This document shows, piece after piece, positions 1 to 8,028 of a DNA stretch of 64,000 nucleotides (positions within the stretch are counted from its first letter, which is position 1; every line of letters begins with the position of its first letter). Made by a program: the position numbers and the translations under genes. The notes beneath the pieces are model-generated. The model saw only the letters and a program-made list of their open reading frames with translations. It had not been told where the DNA came from and ran no database searches. Origin of the DNA: Erythrobacter dokdonensis DSW-74 (lineage in GTDB: Bacteria > Pseudomonadota > Alphaproteobacteria > Sphingomonadales > Sphingomonadaceae); assembly GCF_001677335.1 (NCBI RefSeq), contig NZ_LZYB01000006.1:62001-126000 (forward strand), read 5' to 3'.

Positions 1-320
1 CAGCTCTTGCCGCCGGGGCGTTCGGGCAGGCGGAAGGTCGGGCCGCCGGGGCCGCCACCGGCGCGGCGCGGGCCTTCGGGGCCGCGATTCTTGAAGATGT
101 CCTCGATGCTGGCCGAGCGGCGCTTGCCTGGCTCACCCCCGCCGGGCAGCCACGGGTTGCGCGGGCCGTCCCCGCCGCCTGCACCGCGATCCGCACCGGG
201 GCTGTCATCGCCGGGCTCGTCACCCTTGCCGGTGTTGCCCCAGGGGCTTTTGTCGCCAGCCATGGCCAGGCCGCGTGCGGCCATGCCAAGACGTTCTCTC
301 CAACCGTCCAATCTCTGCAT
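1..320 (-). CDS. hflK: HflK, N-terminal part (runs off window start)
   Basis: Only the N-terminus is present. The minus strand reads a Gly/Pro/Asp-rich stretch (MAGDKSPWGN, then GPRNPWLPGG), followed by RRSASIEDIFKNRGPEGPRR. This is the typical disordered cytoplasmic head of alphaproteobacterial HflK, before its membrane helix and SPFH domain. HflK forms with HflC an inner-membrane complex that modulates FtsH proteolysis (family knowledge). The start is chosen at 320 because AAGAG lies just upstream; in-frame ATGs at 284 and 263 are alternatives, and 263 gives the more usual MAGDKSPWG start. It is divergent from mrp. hflC and the rest of hflK should lie outside the window. Confidence 0.85.
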   Translation of the reverse strand, partial: MQRLDGWRERLGMAARGLAMAGDKSPWGNTGKGDEPGDDSPGADRGAGGGDGPRNPWLPGGGEPGKRRSASIEDIFKNRGPEGPRRAGGGPGGPTFRLPERPGGKS

Positions 321-396
321 GAGGCTCTTATAGGTATGCCCTCGCGCGAAAAACAGGGGTTGGCTGACGGAAATTGATGGTAGAGGCGCAGGCGTC

Positions 397-1404
397 ATGA
401 GCAAACCATACGACACCCCCCGCCAACCGGATGCCGAAGAAGCGCTGATTCGCTCGGCGCTGACGGCGGAAATCAACCATCGCGTGCGCTCTGCGCGGAT
501 CATCGCCCGCCGTGCGGTGATCGTCGCCGAGGCCGGCGACCTGCCGCCTGCTGCGCGCAACGAACTCGAATCGGCGATCACGGCCGCATTGGCTCCGCTG
601 GCGGAGATCGACGAGGTGCGCGTCGCGCTGACCGGTGAACGCCGCCGCCGCCGCCTGATCGCGGTGGGATCGGGCAAGGGCGGGGTCGGCAAGTCCACCC
701 TGACCACCAATCTCGCGGTCGCGCTGGCCAGGATGGGCCGCCGTGTCGGAGTGATCGACGGGGACATCTACGGCCCCTCGCAGCCCAAGCTGCTCAGGAC
801 CGAAGGCATCAAGCCCACCGCCACGCCCGAGGGCGACAAGCTGGTTGCGATCGACAGCCCCTACGGCGTCAAGGTCCTGTCGATGGGCCACATCGTCGCT
901 CCCGGCAAGGCGCTGGCATGGCGCGGGCCGATGACGGGCAAGGCGCTGACCCAGCTGGTCGATGCCGACTGGGGCGAGACCGATCTGCTGCTGGTCGATC
1001 TGCCGCCGGGCACGGGCGATGTGCAGCTATCGATGCTTTCGGCCCACAAGCCCGATGGCGCGGTGCTGGTGTCGACTCCGCAGGATCTCGCGCTGATCGA
1101 TGCCGCGCGCGCGGGACAATTGTTCGAGCAGGGCGAGGTGCCGATCATCGGCCTCGTGGAGAACATGGCGGGCTATTGCTGCCCCGAATGCGGTCACATC
1201 AGCGATCCTTTCGGTTCGGGCGGGGTCGAGAAATTCGCCGCTGCACTGGAGATTCCCTTCCTCGGGCGGGTGCCACTGACGCTGGCGACGCGGATCGCGG
1301 GCGACAAGGGCGAGCCGCCGGCGGCGGGCACTGGCGAGGAGGCGCAGCCCTTCGTTGCGATCGCCGAGCGGCTGGCGCGCTGGCTAGACACGGGCAGGCT
1401 CTGA
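397..1404 (+). CDS. mrp: Mrp/NBP35-family ATP-binding Fe-S carrier protein
   Basis: 335 aa P-loop ATPase of the Mrp/ApbC family, a scaffold or carrier that delivers Fe-S clusters to apo-proteins in the cytoplasm. The deviant Walker A motif GSGKGGVGKST begins at residue 91. GDIYGPSQPK and LLVDLPPGTGDVQLS follow, and a C-terminal CCPECGH (Cys261, 262 and 265) carries the CxxC that bridges the cluster in the dimer. The short N-terminal part (residues 1-85) corresponds to the DUF59-like region. The next gene starts 4 nt after the stop codon, so the two are probably co-transcribed; that gene encodes a molybdenum hydroxylase subunit whose partner needs Fe-S clusters, which makes the pairing sensible but unproven. 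Confidence 0.93.
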   Translation: MSKPYDTPRQPDAEEALIRSALTAEINHRVRSARIIARRAVIVAEAGDLPPAARNELESAITAALAPLAEIDEVRVALTGERRRRRLIAVGSGKGGVGKSTLTTNLAVALARMGRRVGVIDGDIYGPSQPKLLRTEGIKPTATPEGDKLVAIDSPYGVKVLSMGHIVAPGKALAWRGPMTGKALTQLVDADWGETDLLLVDLPPGTGDVQLSMLSAHKPDGAVLVSTPQDLALIDAARAGQLFEQGEVPIIGLVENMAGYCCPECGHISDPFGSGGVEKFAAALEIPFLGRVPLTLATRIAGDKGEPPAAGTGEEAQPFVAIAERLARWLDTGRL

Positions 1405-1408
1405 GACG

Positions 1409-3682
1409 ATGCAGATCACGCGGCGCGGGATTCTGGCCGGGGCGGCTGCGGGCGGGGGCTTGCTGATCGCCTGGTGGCTGATGCCGCGCAGCTACGCGAC
1501 GCCGCTTGTGGCGGCCAAGGGCGAGCACGTGTTCGGCGCGTGGCTCAAGATCGCCCGCGATGGCGTGGTCTCGGTTGCTGTCCCGCAGCTGGAGATGGGA
1601 CAGGGCATCACCACGCTGCTTCCGCAGATCGTCGCCTATGAACTGGGGGCGGACTGGCGGCAGATCGCGGTCGAGCCGGCGCCTGTATCGGGCGCCTATG
1701 GCAACATTCCGCTGGCGAAGAAATGGATCGCCCTGTGGGATCCGAGTTTTGCAGGTCTTTCGGAACGCACCGATGCGCTGATGGCCGAACGCTTCGCCGG
1801 GGCACAGCGCTTCACCGCCACCGCCGACGGCACGTCGCTGGCCGCCTACGAACTGCCCTGCCGCGAGGCTGCTGCCGCTGCCCGGGCGATGCTGGCGCAG
1901 GAGGCAGCATCGCGCTGGGGTGTGACATGGGAGGAATGCGAGGTCGAAGGCGGCTTTGTGCGTCACGGGGAGCAGCGCGCCAGCTTCGGCGAGCTGGCCG
2001 AGGCCGCGGCGCGCTATTCTCCGCCCGATCCGCCGCCGCTGAGGCCAGAGCCCCCGCGCGAGGCGCCGCTGCCGGCCGATGCCGAGGTCGCGCCCGTCTA
2101 TCCGCGGCTCGATCTGCCGTCCAAAGTCGACGGTTCGTGGCGTTTCGCCGGGGATGTGCGTCTGCCCGGCATGGTGTTCGCGTCGATCCGGCACGGGCCG
2201 ACCGGGGATTCGCAGCTGACCGGCTTCGATCGCGATGCGGCGGCCGGCATCCGCGGACTTGCCGGCATCGTCGAAAGCAAGCGCTGGCTGGCGGTCGCGG
2301 CCGAGACATGGTGGAGCGCCGAAGCCGCGCTCGAGGCGATGAAGCCGCGTTTTTCCACTTCCGCGCCGGTCAGCAGCAACGAGCTTGCGGCGCGGCTCGA
2401 TACCTTCCTGACCGGCGCGAAGGGCATCACCATTGCCGAGACCGGCCTTGGCGCCGAAGCAATGACCCGGGTCGACATGGGGCGCCGCTACGAGGTCGAA
2501 CTGCACCACGCCGCACCGGTCGAGACCGCCTGCGCCGCAGCGCGCTATGCCGACGGCAGGCTGGACTTGTGGATCGCCTGCCAGGCGCCCGAACAGGCCC
2601 GGATCGCCGCTGCGCGCGCGCTTGGCATCGCGACCGAGGACGTAGCGCTTTATCCCATGCCCGCGGGCGGCAGTTTCGATTCCCGGCTGGAACACGACCA
2701 CGCCATCGAGATCGCGCTGATTGCGCGCGAACTCGGCCGTCCGGTGCAACTGACATGGCCGCGCCGCGACGAGTTGATCCGCTCGCGACCGCGCCCGCCG
2801 GTCTGGATGCTGCTCGGCGCGCAGGTGTCCGAGAGCGAGGAAGGCGCGATCGATGGCCTCCGCCTGCGCATCGCCACACCGCCCGCCGCCCGCGAGTTCG
2901 GCAAGCGCCTGTTCGGCAATCTCACGCCGACGGCTGCAATGCGCGAGACAACGGGCGATGCCGACCCGCTGGCCTGCGAGGGCGCGGTGCCGCCCTATGA
3001 ACTGCCCGGTGTGGTGGCCGAGCATGTGCCGGTCGATATCGGCCTTCCCGTGGGCCGGGTGCGCGGCAATGCCTGGGGGCCGACGACCTTCGCGATCGAA
3101 TGTTTCATCGACGAGATTGCCGCGAAATACGGGCGCGAGCCGCTGTCCTTCCGCATTGCCATGCTGGGCAGCGACGTCCGGCTGGCGGCCTGCCTCCAGC
3201 GCGCCGCGCAGCTGGCGGGGTGGGATGGCGGCGCTGACCAGAGCGGTCAGGGGCTGGCGATCGCGCGGATCGGCGATGGGCCGGATGCCGCGCGCATCGC
3301 CTGCGTTGCCACCGCGCGGCAGGGCGAGGGCGGGGTGCGCGTGACCCAGCTTGCCGCCGCAGTCGACATCGGCCGGATCATCAACCACGACATCGCCCGC
3401 CAGCAGATTGAAGGCGGACTGGTGTTCGGCCTCGGCGTGGCGCTGGGCAATCCGTTCAAGCTGCGCGCCGGAATGCCCGAGAACCTCGACTACGCCAGCC
3501 TTGGCTTGCCGACCCTTGCCGATTGCCCGCAGATGCGGATCGAATTCCTGCCCAGCGAGGCGCCGCCCGCCGATCCGGGCGAGCTGGGTGCCGTGGTAGT
3601 GCCGCCGGCGATTGCCAATGCGCTGTTTTCGGCTACAGGCTTGCGCCTCAGGCGACTGCCCCTACTTTCGGACGGCATATGA
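1409..3682 (+). CDS. Molybdopterin-binding subunit of xanthine-dehydrogenase-family hydroxylase (IorB-like), exported
   Basis: 757 aa. The N-terminus MQITRRGILAGAAAGGG is a twin-arginine signal, so the protein is probably a folded, Moco-loaded periplasmic enzyme. The sequence follows the isoquinoline 1-oxidoreductase beta-subunit (IorB) pattern: FGAWLKIARDGVVSV and QLEMGQGITTLLPQIVAYEL near the N-terminus, a hydroxylase core repeated twice, and a C-terminal DPGELGAVVVPPAIANA containing the catalytic Glu. Length fits IorB proteins (about 730-780 aa). The family normally works with a small [2Fe-2S] subunit (IorA), but none is encoded beside it; it follows mrp directly. The substrate (N-heterocycle, aldehyde or other) cannot be told from sequence. 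Confidence 0.82.
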   Translation: MQITRRGILAGAAAGGGLLIAWWLMPRSYATPLVAAKGEHVFGAWLKIARDGVVSVAVPQLEMGQGITTLLPQIVAYELGADWRQIAVEPAPVSGAYGNIPLAKKWIALWDPSFAGLSERTDALMAERFAGAQRFTATADGTSLAAYELPCREAAAAARAMLAQEAASRWGVTWEECEVEGGFVRHGEQRASFGELAEAAARYSPPDPPPLRPEPPREAPLPADAEVAPVYPRLDLPSKVDGSWRFAGDVRLPGMVFASIRHGPTGDSQLTGFDRDAAAGIRGLAGIVESKRWLAVAAETWWSAEAALEAMKPRFSTSAPVSSNELAARLDTFLTGAKGITIAETGLGAEAMTRVDMGRRYEVELHHAAPVETACAAARYADGRLDLWIACQAPEQARIAAARALGIATEDVALYPMPAGGSFDSRLEHDHAIEIALIARELGRPVQLTWPRRDELIRSRPRPPVWMLLGAQVSESEEGAIDGLRLRIATPPAAREFGKRLFGNLTPTAAMRETTGDADPLACEGAVPPYELPGVVAEHVPVDIGLPVGRVRGNAWGPTTFAIECFIDEIAAKYGREPLSFRIAMLGSDVRLAACLQRAAQLAGWDGGADQSGQGLAIARIGDGPDAARIACVATARQGEGGVRVTQLAAAVDIGRIINHDIARQQIEGGLVFGLGVALGNPFKLRAGMPENLDYASLGLPTLADCPQMRIEFLPSEAPPADPGELGAVVVPPAIANALFSATGLRLRRLPLLSDGI

Positions 3683-3761
3683 CCCGGACAAAACTGCAAT
3701 TCTCCGTCCGGGCGACGCTTCCTGTCCGGAAACGAAACCGCTGCGAACCGTTGGGACGGCT

Positions 3762-4796
3762 ATGACCTGGCAGACCCAGCGCCTTCCGGAGGGCCATCCC
3801 CCCGTATCGAGCGGAATGATCGGTGTGCTGCTGGTCAACCTCGGCACGCCCGACGGCCCCGATCCGGATTCGGTCAAGCGCTACCTCAGGCAGTTCCTGT
3901 CCGACCGCCGTGTGATCGAGATCCCGCCAATCGCCTGGCAGCCGATCCTGCGCGGGATCATTCTCAATACCCGGCCCAAGAAAAGCTCGGAAGCCTATTC
4001 CAAGATCTGGACCGAGCGCGGCTCGCCGCTCGCCGATATCACCGCCCGCCAGGCCGAGGCGATGGTCGGCCGCTTCGGCGAGAAGGTCGTGGTCGATTAC
4101 GCCATGCGCTACGGCAAGCCCTCGATCGAGGCGCGGCTGACCGGGTTGATGGAGCAGGGCTGCGACCGCATCCTGATCGCGCCGATGTATCCGCAATATT
4201 GTGCCGCCACCACCGCGACCGTGTTCGACGAGGTGGCGCGCGTGCTGGGCGACATGCGCTGGCAGCCGGCGCTGCGCTTCGTGCCGCCCTATCATGATGA
4301 TCCGGCCTATCTGGCTGCGCTGGCCGATGACCTGACGCGGCAGGTGCAGGGGCTGTCCTTCAGCCCCGAAGTCATGCTGCTCAGCTTCCACGGAATGCCG
4401 CTTCGCACGCTGGAAAAGGGCGATCCCTATTACTGCCAGTGCATGAAGACCGCGCGCCTGCTGCGCGAGAGGCTGGCGGAGCGGCCCGAATTTGCCGGGG
4501 TTCGTTTCGAGACCACCTTCCAGTCGCGCTTCGGCCCGGCGCGCTGGCTCGAACCCTCGACCGACACCACCCTGATTGCCGAAGGCGAGAAGGGCACCAA
4601 GCGCCTGATCGTCGCCGCGCCCGGCTTTTCGGCCGACTGCGTCGAGACGCTGGAAGAGTTGGCGATCGAGGGCCGCGAGGAATTCTGCGAAGCGGGCGGC
4701 GAGGATTTCGCCGTGCTCGATTGCCTCAACACCTCGAGCGATGGCCTTGCGATGATCGAGACCATGCTGCGGCGCGAGCTTTCGGGATGGATTTGA
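3762..4796 (+). CDS. hemH: Ferrochelatase
   Basis: 344 aa. It inserts Fe2+ into protoporphyrin IX, the last step of protoheme synthesis. Visible motifs are GVLLVNLGTPDGPDPDSVKR at the N-terminus, YPQYCAATTATVFDEV, the active-site His in LLSFHGMPLR, KGDPYYCQCMKTARLL, and APGFSADCVETLEEL with the conserved Glu. The frame is open further upstream to 3612, but the ATG at 3762 gives the family-typical N-terminus and avoids overlap with the preceding gene. The Cys residues near YYCQC and the C-terminus recall Fe-S-containing bacterial ferrochelatases, but this is not proof of a cluster. Heme made here could feed the heme oxygenase at 28.2-28.8 kb and the P450 next door. Confidence 0.95.
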   Translation: MTWQTQRLPEGHPPVSSGMIGVLLVNLGTPDGPDPDSVKRYLRQFLSDRRVIEIPPIAWQPILRGIILNTRPKKSSEAYSKIWTERGSPLADITARQAEAMVGRFGEKVVVDYAMRYGKPSIEARLTGLMEQGCDRILIAPMYPQYCAATTATVFDEVARVLGDMRWQPALRFVPPYHDDPAYLAALADDLTRQVQGLSFSPEVMLLSFHGMPLRTLEKGDPYYCQCMKTARLLRERLAERPEFAGVRFETTFQSRFGPARWLEPSTDTTLIAEGEKGTKRLIVAAPGFSADCVETLEELAIEGREEFCEAGGEDFAVLDCLNTSSDGLAMIETMLRRELSGWI

Positions 4797-4862
4797 CGCA
4801 GGCACCTGTTTACATCAAAGTCAGTTGCGAATCCGAACCCGATACGGAGCATCGAGACCCTC

Positions 4863-6278
4863 ATGGCTACCCTTGCCGAAGCCCCGCGTTCTGTTGACAC
4901 TGCCCCCGCCGATGCACCCCGCCACTGGAGCGAGCGGCGTCTGACCGAGGCGGACCTGGCGCATATCCCCGGCGATGCGGGCTGGCCGCTGGTCGGCAAC
5001 ACTTTCACCATGCTGGCCGATCCGCACGCCTTTGCCGAGCGGATGATCGCGCGCCACGGCAAGGTCTACAAGAACCGCGCTTTCGGCGGCTGGCAGGTCG
5101 CGCTGATCGGCGCGGAGGCGAACGAGCTGCTGCTGTTCAACAAGGACAAGATCTTCTCCAGCGAACAGGGCTGGGGTCCGGTGCTCGACCAGCTGTTCCC
5201 GCGGGGTCTGATGCTGATGGATTTCGAGCATCACCGGATTGATCGCCGCGCCCTCTCGATCGCCTTCAAGCCCGAGCCGATGCGTCACTACTCCGGCGCG
5301 CTCAATCGCGGCATCGCCCGCGAAGTGGCAAGCTGGGCGGGGCCGAAGGAGTTCTACCCCGCGATCAAGAAGCTCACCCTCGATCTCGCGGCGGACAGCT
5401 TCATCGGCCTGCCGTGGGGGCCTGAGGCGGACAAGATCAACGAAGCCTTCGTCGACATGGTGCAGGCCTCGGTCGCGCCGGTGCGCAAGCCGTTGCCCTT
5501 CACCAAGATGAAGAAGGGCGTCGACGGGCGCGCCTTCCTGGTCGAATACTTCACGCGCGAGACGCTGCGGCGGCGCGCGGAAGGCGGCGGGCAGGACATG
5601 TTCAGCCAGTTCGCCACCGCCACCCGCGAGGACGGCTCGCTGCTGCCGGTCGACGAGGTGGTCGATCACATGAACTTCCTGATGATGGCGGCGCATGACA
5701 CCATCACCTCTTCAGCCACCTCGCTGATCTTCCACCTCGCCACCAACCCCGAATGGCAGGAGAAACTGCGCGAGGAGATTTTCGCGGTCACCGGCGGGCC
5801 GGACGGCGAGGGCAATCCCCGCCCGCTCGACTATGACGATCTGGCGAAGCTCGATCTCACCGAAATGGCGTTCAAGGAATCGCTGCGGATGGTGCCGCCG
5901 GTGCCTTCGATGCCGCGCCGGGCGCTGCGCGAATTCGAATATGGCGGCTACCGCATTCCGGCGGGCGCGATGGTGGGGATCAACATCTACTGGACCCACC
6001 ATTCGGAGGAATACTGGGACAACCCCTTCACCTTCGATCCGATGCGCTTCACCCCCGACAAGGTGAAGGCGCGGCACAAATATGCCTGGGTGCCCTTCGG
6101 CGGGGGCGCGCACATGTGCCTCGGCCTGCACTTTGCCTACATGCAGGTGAAGATCCTGATGGCCCAGCTGCTCCAGCGTTACCGGATCGAGGCGGCGCCG
6201 GGCTATAACCCCGAATGGCAGGACTGGCCGATCCCGCAGCCCAAGGACGGGCTCAAAGTGTCGTTCAAGCCGCTCTGA
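4863..6278 (+). CDS. Cytochrome P450
   Basis: 471 aa soluble bacterial P450 monooxygenase. The heme-thiolate signature is FGGGAHMCLG with the ligand Cys at residue 419. The I-helix oxygen-activation motif reads MMAAHDTITSS, the ExxR of helix K is KESLRM, and the meander region has FDPMRFTPDK. There is no N-terminal anchor, so it needs separate ferredoxin partners, and none is encoded nearby. The N-terminal GWPLVGNTFTMLADPHAF and the overall layout resemble CYP51/CYP26/CYP120-type enzymes rather than CYP153 alkane hydroxylases, but I cannot assign a family or substrate. It lies 66 nt after hemH on the same strand. Confidence 0.9.
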   Translation: MATLAEAPRSVDTAPADAPRHWSERRLTEADLAHIPGDAGWPLVGNTFTMLADPHAFAERMIARHGKVYKNRAFGGWQVALIGAEANELLLFNKDKIFSSEQGWGPVLDQLFPRGLMLMDFEHHRIDRRALSIAFKPEPMRHYSGALNRGIAREVASWAGPKEFYPAIKKLTLDLAADSFIGLPWGPEADKINEAFVDMVQASVAPVRKPLPFTKMKKGVDGRAFLVEYFTRETLRRRAEGGGQDMFSQFATATREDGSLLPVDEVVDHMNFLMMAAHDTITSSATSLIFHLATNPEWQEKLREEIFAVTGGPDGEGNPRPLDYDDLAKLDLTEMAFKESLRMVPPVPSMPRRALREFEYGGYRIPAGAMVGINIYWTHHSEEYWDNPFTFDPMRFTPDKVKARHKYAWVPFGGGAHMCLGLHFAYMQVKILMAQLLQRYRIEAAPGYNPEWQDWPIPQPKDGLKVSFKPL

Positions 6279-6310
6279 GGCGAGGCAAGCGGGGGTCTAA
6301 ACGGGGCTAA

Positions 6311-6340
6311 AGGGGGTCTGGCAGGGGTCTGGACCGGGCC
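6311..6340 (+). repeat. Short dispersed G-rich motif (copy 1)
   Basis: The spacer after the P450 gene contains a run of GGGGTCTGG-like units. The segment AGGGGGTCTGG followed by GCAGGGGTCTGGACC recurs at 53311-53346. Nothing else is recognisable between 6279 and 6496. Confidence 0.45.
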
Positions 6341-6496
6341 TGGAATTCCGCCTTTTCCCCATCAAACCTTTGTTATAGAATGACTTCTTTCTGGCCGAGG
6401 CGCTGTTTTGGCGAAAAATCCGTGCGATCGGGTGCCTGCCATGCCTCCGCATAGCGCAGGCTGCACCCTGTAGGACAGCGCACCCTCATTCCGGAT

Positions 6497-6667
6497 TCAG
6501 AAATCCCAGGCGATCCCGTCCTTCTCCCAGTCGCCATAGCGGGTGGGGGAAAGGTCGCGCGGCTCGTCCTTCAGCGGATCGGTCTTCTTCGGCGCGGGCA
6601 CCGGATCATTGGTCCAGTGCGCGGGCTTCTTGAAATTCTTTGCGGCTTCGGACTTTTCCTTGGTCAT
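6497..6667 (-). CDS. DUF1674 / SdhAF4-family small protein
   Basis: 56 aa. The translation ends in DPLKDEPRDLSPTRYGDWEK, followed by DGIAWDF at the C-terminus, which is the DUF1674 signature. The mitochondrial relatives (SDHAF4/Sdh8) bind flavinylated SdhA and help succinate dehydrogenase assembly, so this is probably a cytoplasmic Sdh assembly factor. No transmembrane segment. The ATG at 6667 is divergent from rsmB at 6722, a pairing seen in other alphaproteobacteria. The gene is short enough to be missed by length-limited gene calling. Confidence 0.85.
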   Translation of the reverse strand: MTKEKSEAAKNFKKPAHWTNDPVPAPKKTDPLKDEPRDLSPTRYGDWEKDGIAWDF

Positions 6668-6721
6668 ATGAACCAAATGCCCATGCTGGCGCTTTGTTTC
6701 AAGGAAGGTTAGGGGCGCCCG

Positions 6722-7972
6722 ATGGCCTTACCCCCCGGACTTCCCGTGCGCCGTGCCGCGCTCCGACTGCTCGATGCGGTGCTGCGCCGGGGCGAGACGC
6801 TGGAACAGGCGGAAGGGCCGGCGCTGGCCGATATCCGCAAGGCCCCGGACCGCGCGCTGGCCCGCGCGATTGCGGGCGAGACGTTGCGCTGGCTGACCGA
6901 CCTCGACGGGTTGATCGACAGCGCGACGCAGCAGAATCTCCCCGATGACGCCAAGGCGCGCATGGTGCTCAGGCTGATGCTGGCGCAGGCATTGAGGCTC
7001 GATACGCCGCCCCATGCCGTAATCGCCACCGGCCTGCCGCTGCTTTCAGGCGGTCCGCGCAGGCTTGCGCACGGGGTGTTCTCGGCGCTGGCAAAGCAGG
7101 GCGCGAGCCTTCCCGGTGCGCCGACCCTGCCGGAGCGGGTGATCGTGCGCTGGGGCGCGGACAAGGCCGCCGTGATCGCGCCCGGTCTTGCCTTCCCGCC
7201 CGAGCTTGATCTGGCGCTGAAGGACGCGGGCGAAACGCAGGCCCGTGCTGTGGCGATGGGCGGCATCAGCCTTGCCCCCGGCCATATCCGCCTCCCGCGG
7301 GGAACGGCGGTGGAGAGCCTTGCCGGTTTCAAGGCGGGCGACTGGTGGGTGCAGGATCTCGCCGCATCGCTGCCTGCCCGGCTGCTGGGGCAGGGGGACG
7401 GGCGCAGCGCGCTCGACCTGTGCGCAGCACCAGGCGGCAAGACGATGCAACTCGCCGCCGCCGGATGGAAGGTCACCGCGCTCGACCTGTCGAAACGGCG
7501 GCTCGACCTGCTGAAGGACAACTTGAAGCGCACCGGCCTCAAGGCCTCGCCGGTGCGTGCCGATGCGCTGACGTGGGAGCCGAAGCACCGCTTCGACGCG
7601 ATCCTGATCGATGCGCCCTGCACCGCCACCGGCACCTGCCGCCGCCACCCGGACGTGCTGCACCGCATCGGCAAGGGGCAGGTGGCCGAGATGGTCGAAC
7701 TGCAACGCGCATTGGCGGCAAAGGCAGCGGGCTGGCTCAATCCGGGCGGCGTGCTGGTCTATGCGGTGTGCTCGCTGGAGGTCGAGGAGGGCGAGGAACA
7801 GGCGGCGTGGATCGATGCAAATCTCGGCCTGACGCCCGCCCCGATCACGGCAGAGGAATTGCCCGCAGGCCTCGCGCCCACCCTCGAAGGCTGGCTGCGC
7901 ACCCATCCGGGGATGCTGGCGGACGAGGGCGGACTCGACGGGTTTTTCGTCGGACGCTGGCGCAAGGCCTGA
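6722..7972 (+). CDS. rsmB: RsmB-type 16S rRNA (cytosine-C5) methyltransferase
   Basis: 416 aa. An N-terminal NusB-like RNA-binding domain (about residues 1-130, beginning RRAALRLLDAVLRRGETLE) precedes a SAM-dependent m5C methyltransferase domain. Motifs are DLCAAPGGKTMQL for SAM binding, DAPCTATGTCRRHPDVL with the motif IV Cys, and YAVCSLEVEEGEEQAA with the motif VI catalytic Cys. RsmB modifies C967 of 16S rRNA in E. coli; the exact target here is inferred from family. Length is normal. Confidence 0.93.
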   Translation: MALPPGLPVRRAALRLLDAVLRRGETLEQAEGPALADIRKAPDRALARAIAGETLRWLTDLDGLIDSATQQNLPDDAKARMVLRLMLAQALRLDTPPHAVIATGLPLLSGGPRRLAHGVFSALAKQGASLPGAPTLPERVIVRWGADKAAVIAPGLAFPPELDLALKDAGETQARAVAMGGISLAPGHIRLPRGTAVESLAGFKAGDWWVQDLAASLPARLLGQGDGRSALDLCAAPGGKTMQLAAAGWKVTALDLSKRRLDLLKDNLKRTGLKASPVRADALTWEPKHRFDAILIDAPCTATGTCRRHPDVLHRIGKGQVAEMVELQRALAAKAAGWLNPGGVLVYAVCSLEVEEGEEQAAWIDANLGLTPAPITAEELPAGLAPTLEGWLRTHPGMLADEGGLDGFFVGRWRKA

Positions 7973-8004
7973 AAAACGCTTTGCAGCGCCGGGCAGGCAT
8001 GCAA

Positions 8005-8022
8005 TCCCCCTGACTTGGGGGA
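8005..8022 (+). promoter_or_regulatory. Hairpin over the ribosome-binding site of the Nramp-like gene
   Basis: TCCCCC-TGACTT-GGGGGA forms a 6-bp stem with a 6-nt loop. Its 3' arm is the purine-rich stretch 7 nt before the ATG at 8029, so folding would hide the likely Shine-Dalgarno region. Function is inferred from position only. Confidence 0.4.
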
Positions 8023-8028
8023 GATTTC

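Noticed and set aside
1199..3388. 729-codon minus-strand frame across mrp and the molybdenum hydroxylase gene
   Set aside because: Arg/Gly/His-rich composition typical of antisense shadows; it overlaps two well-supported genes.
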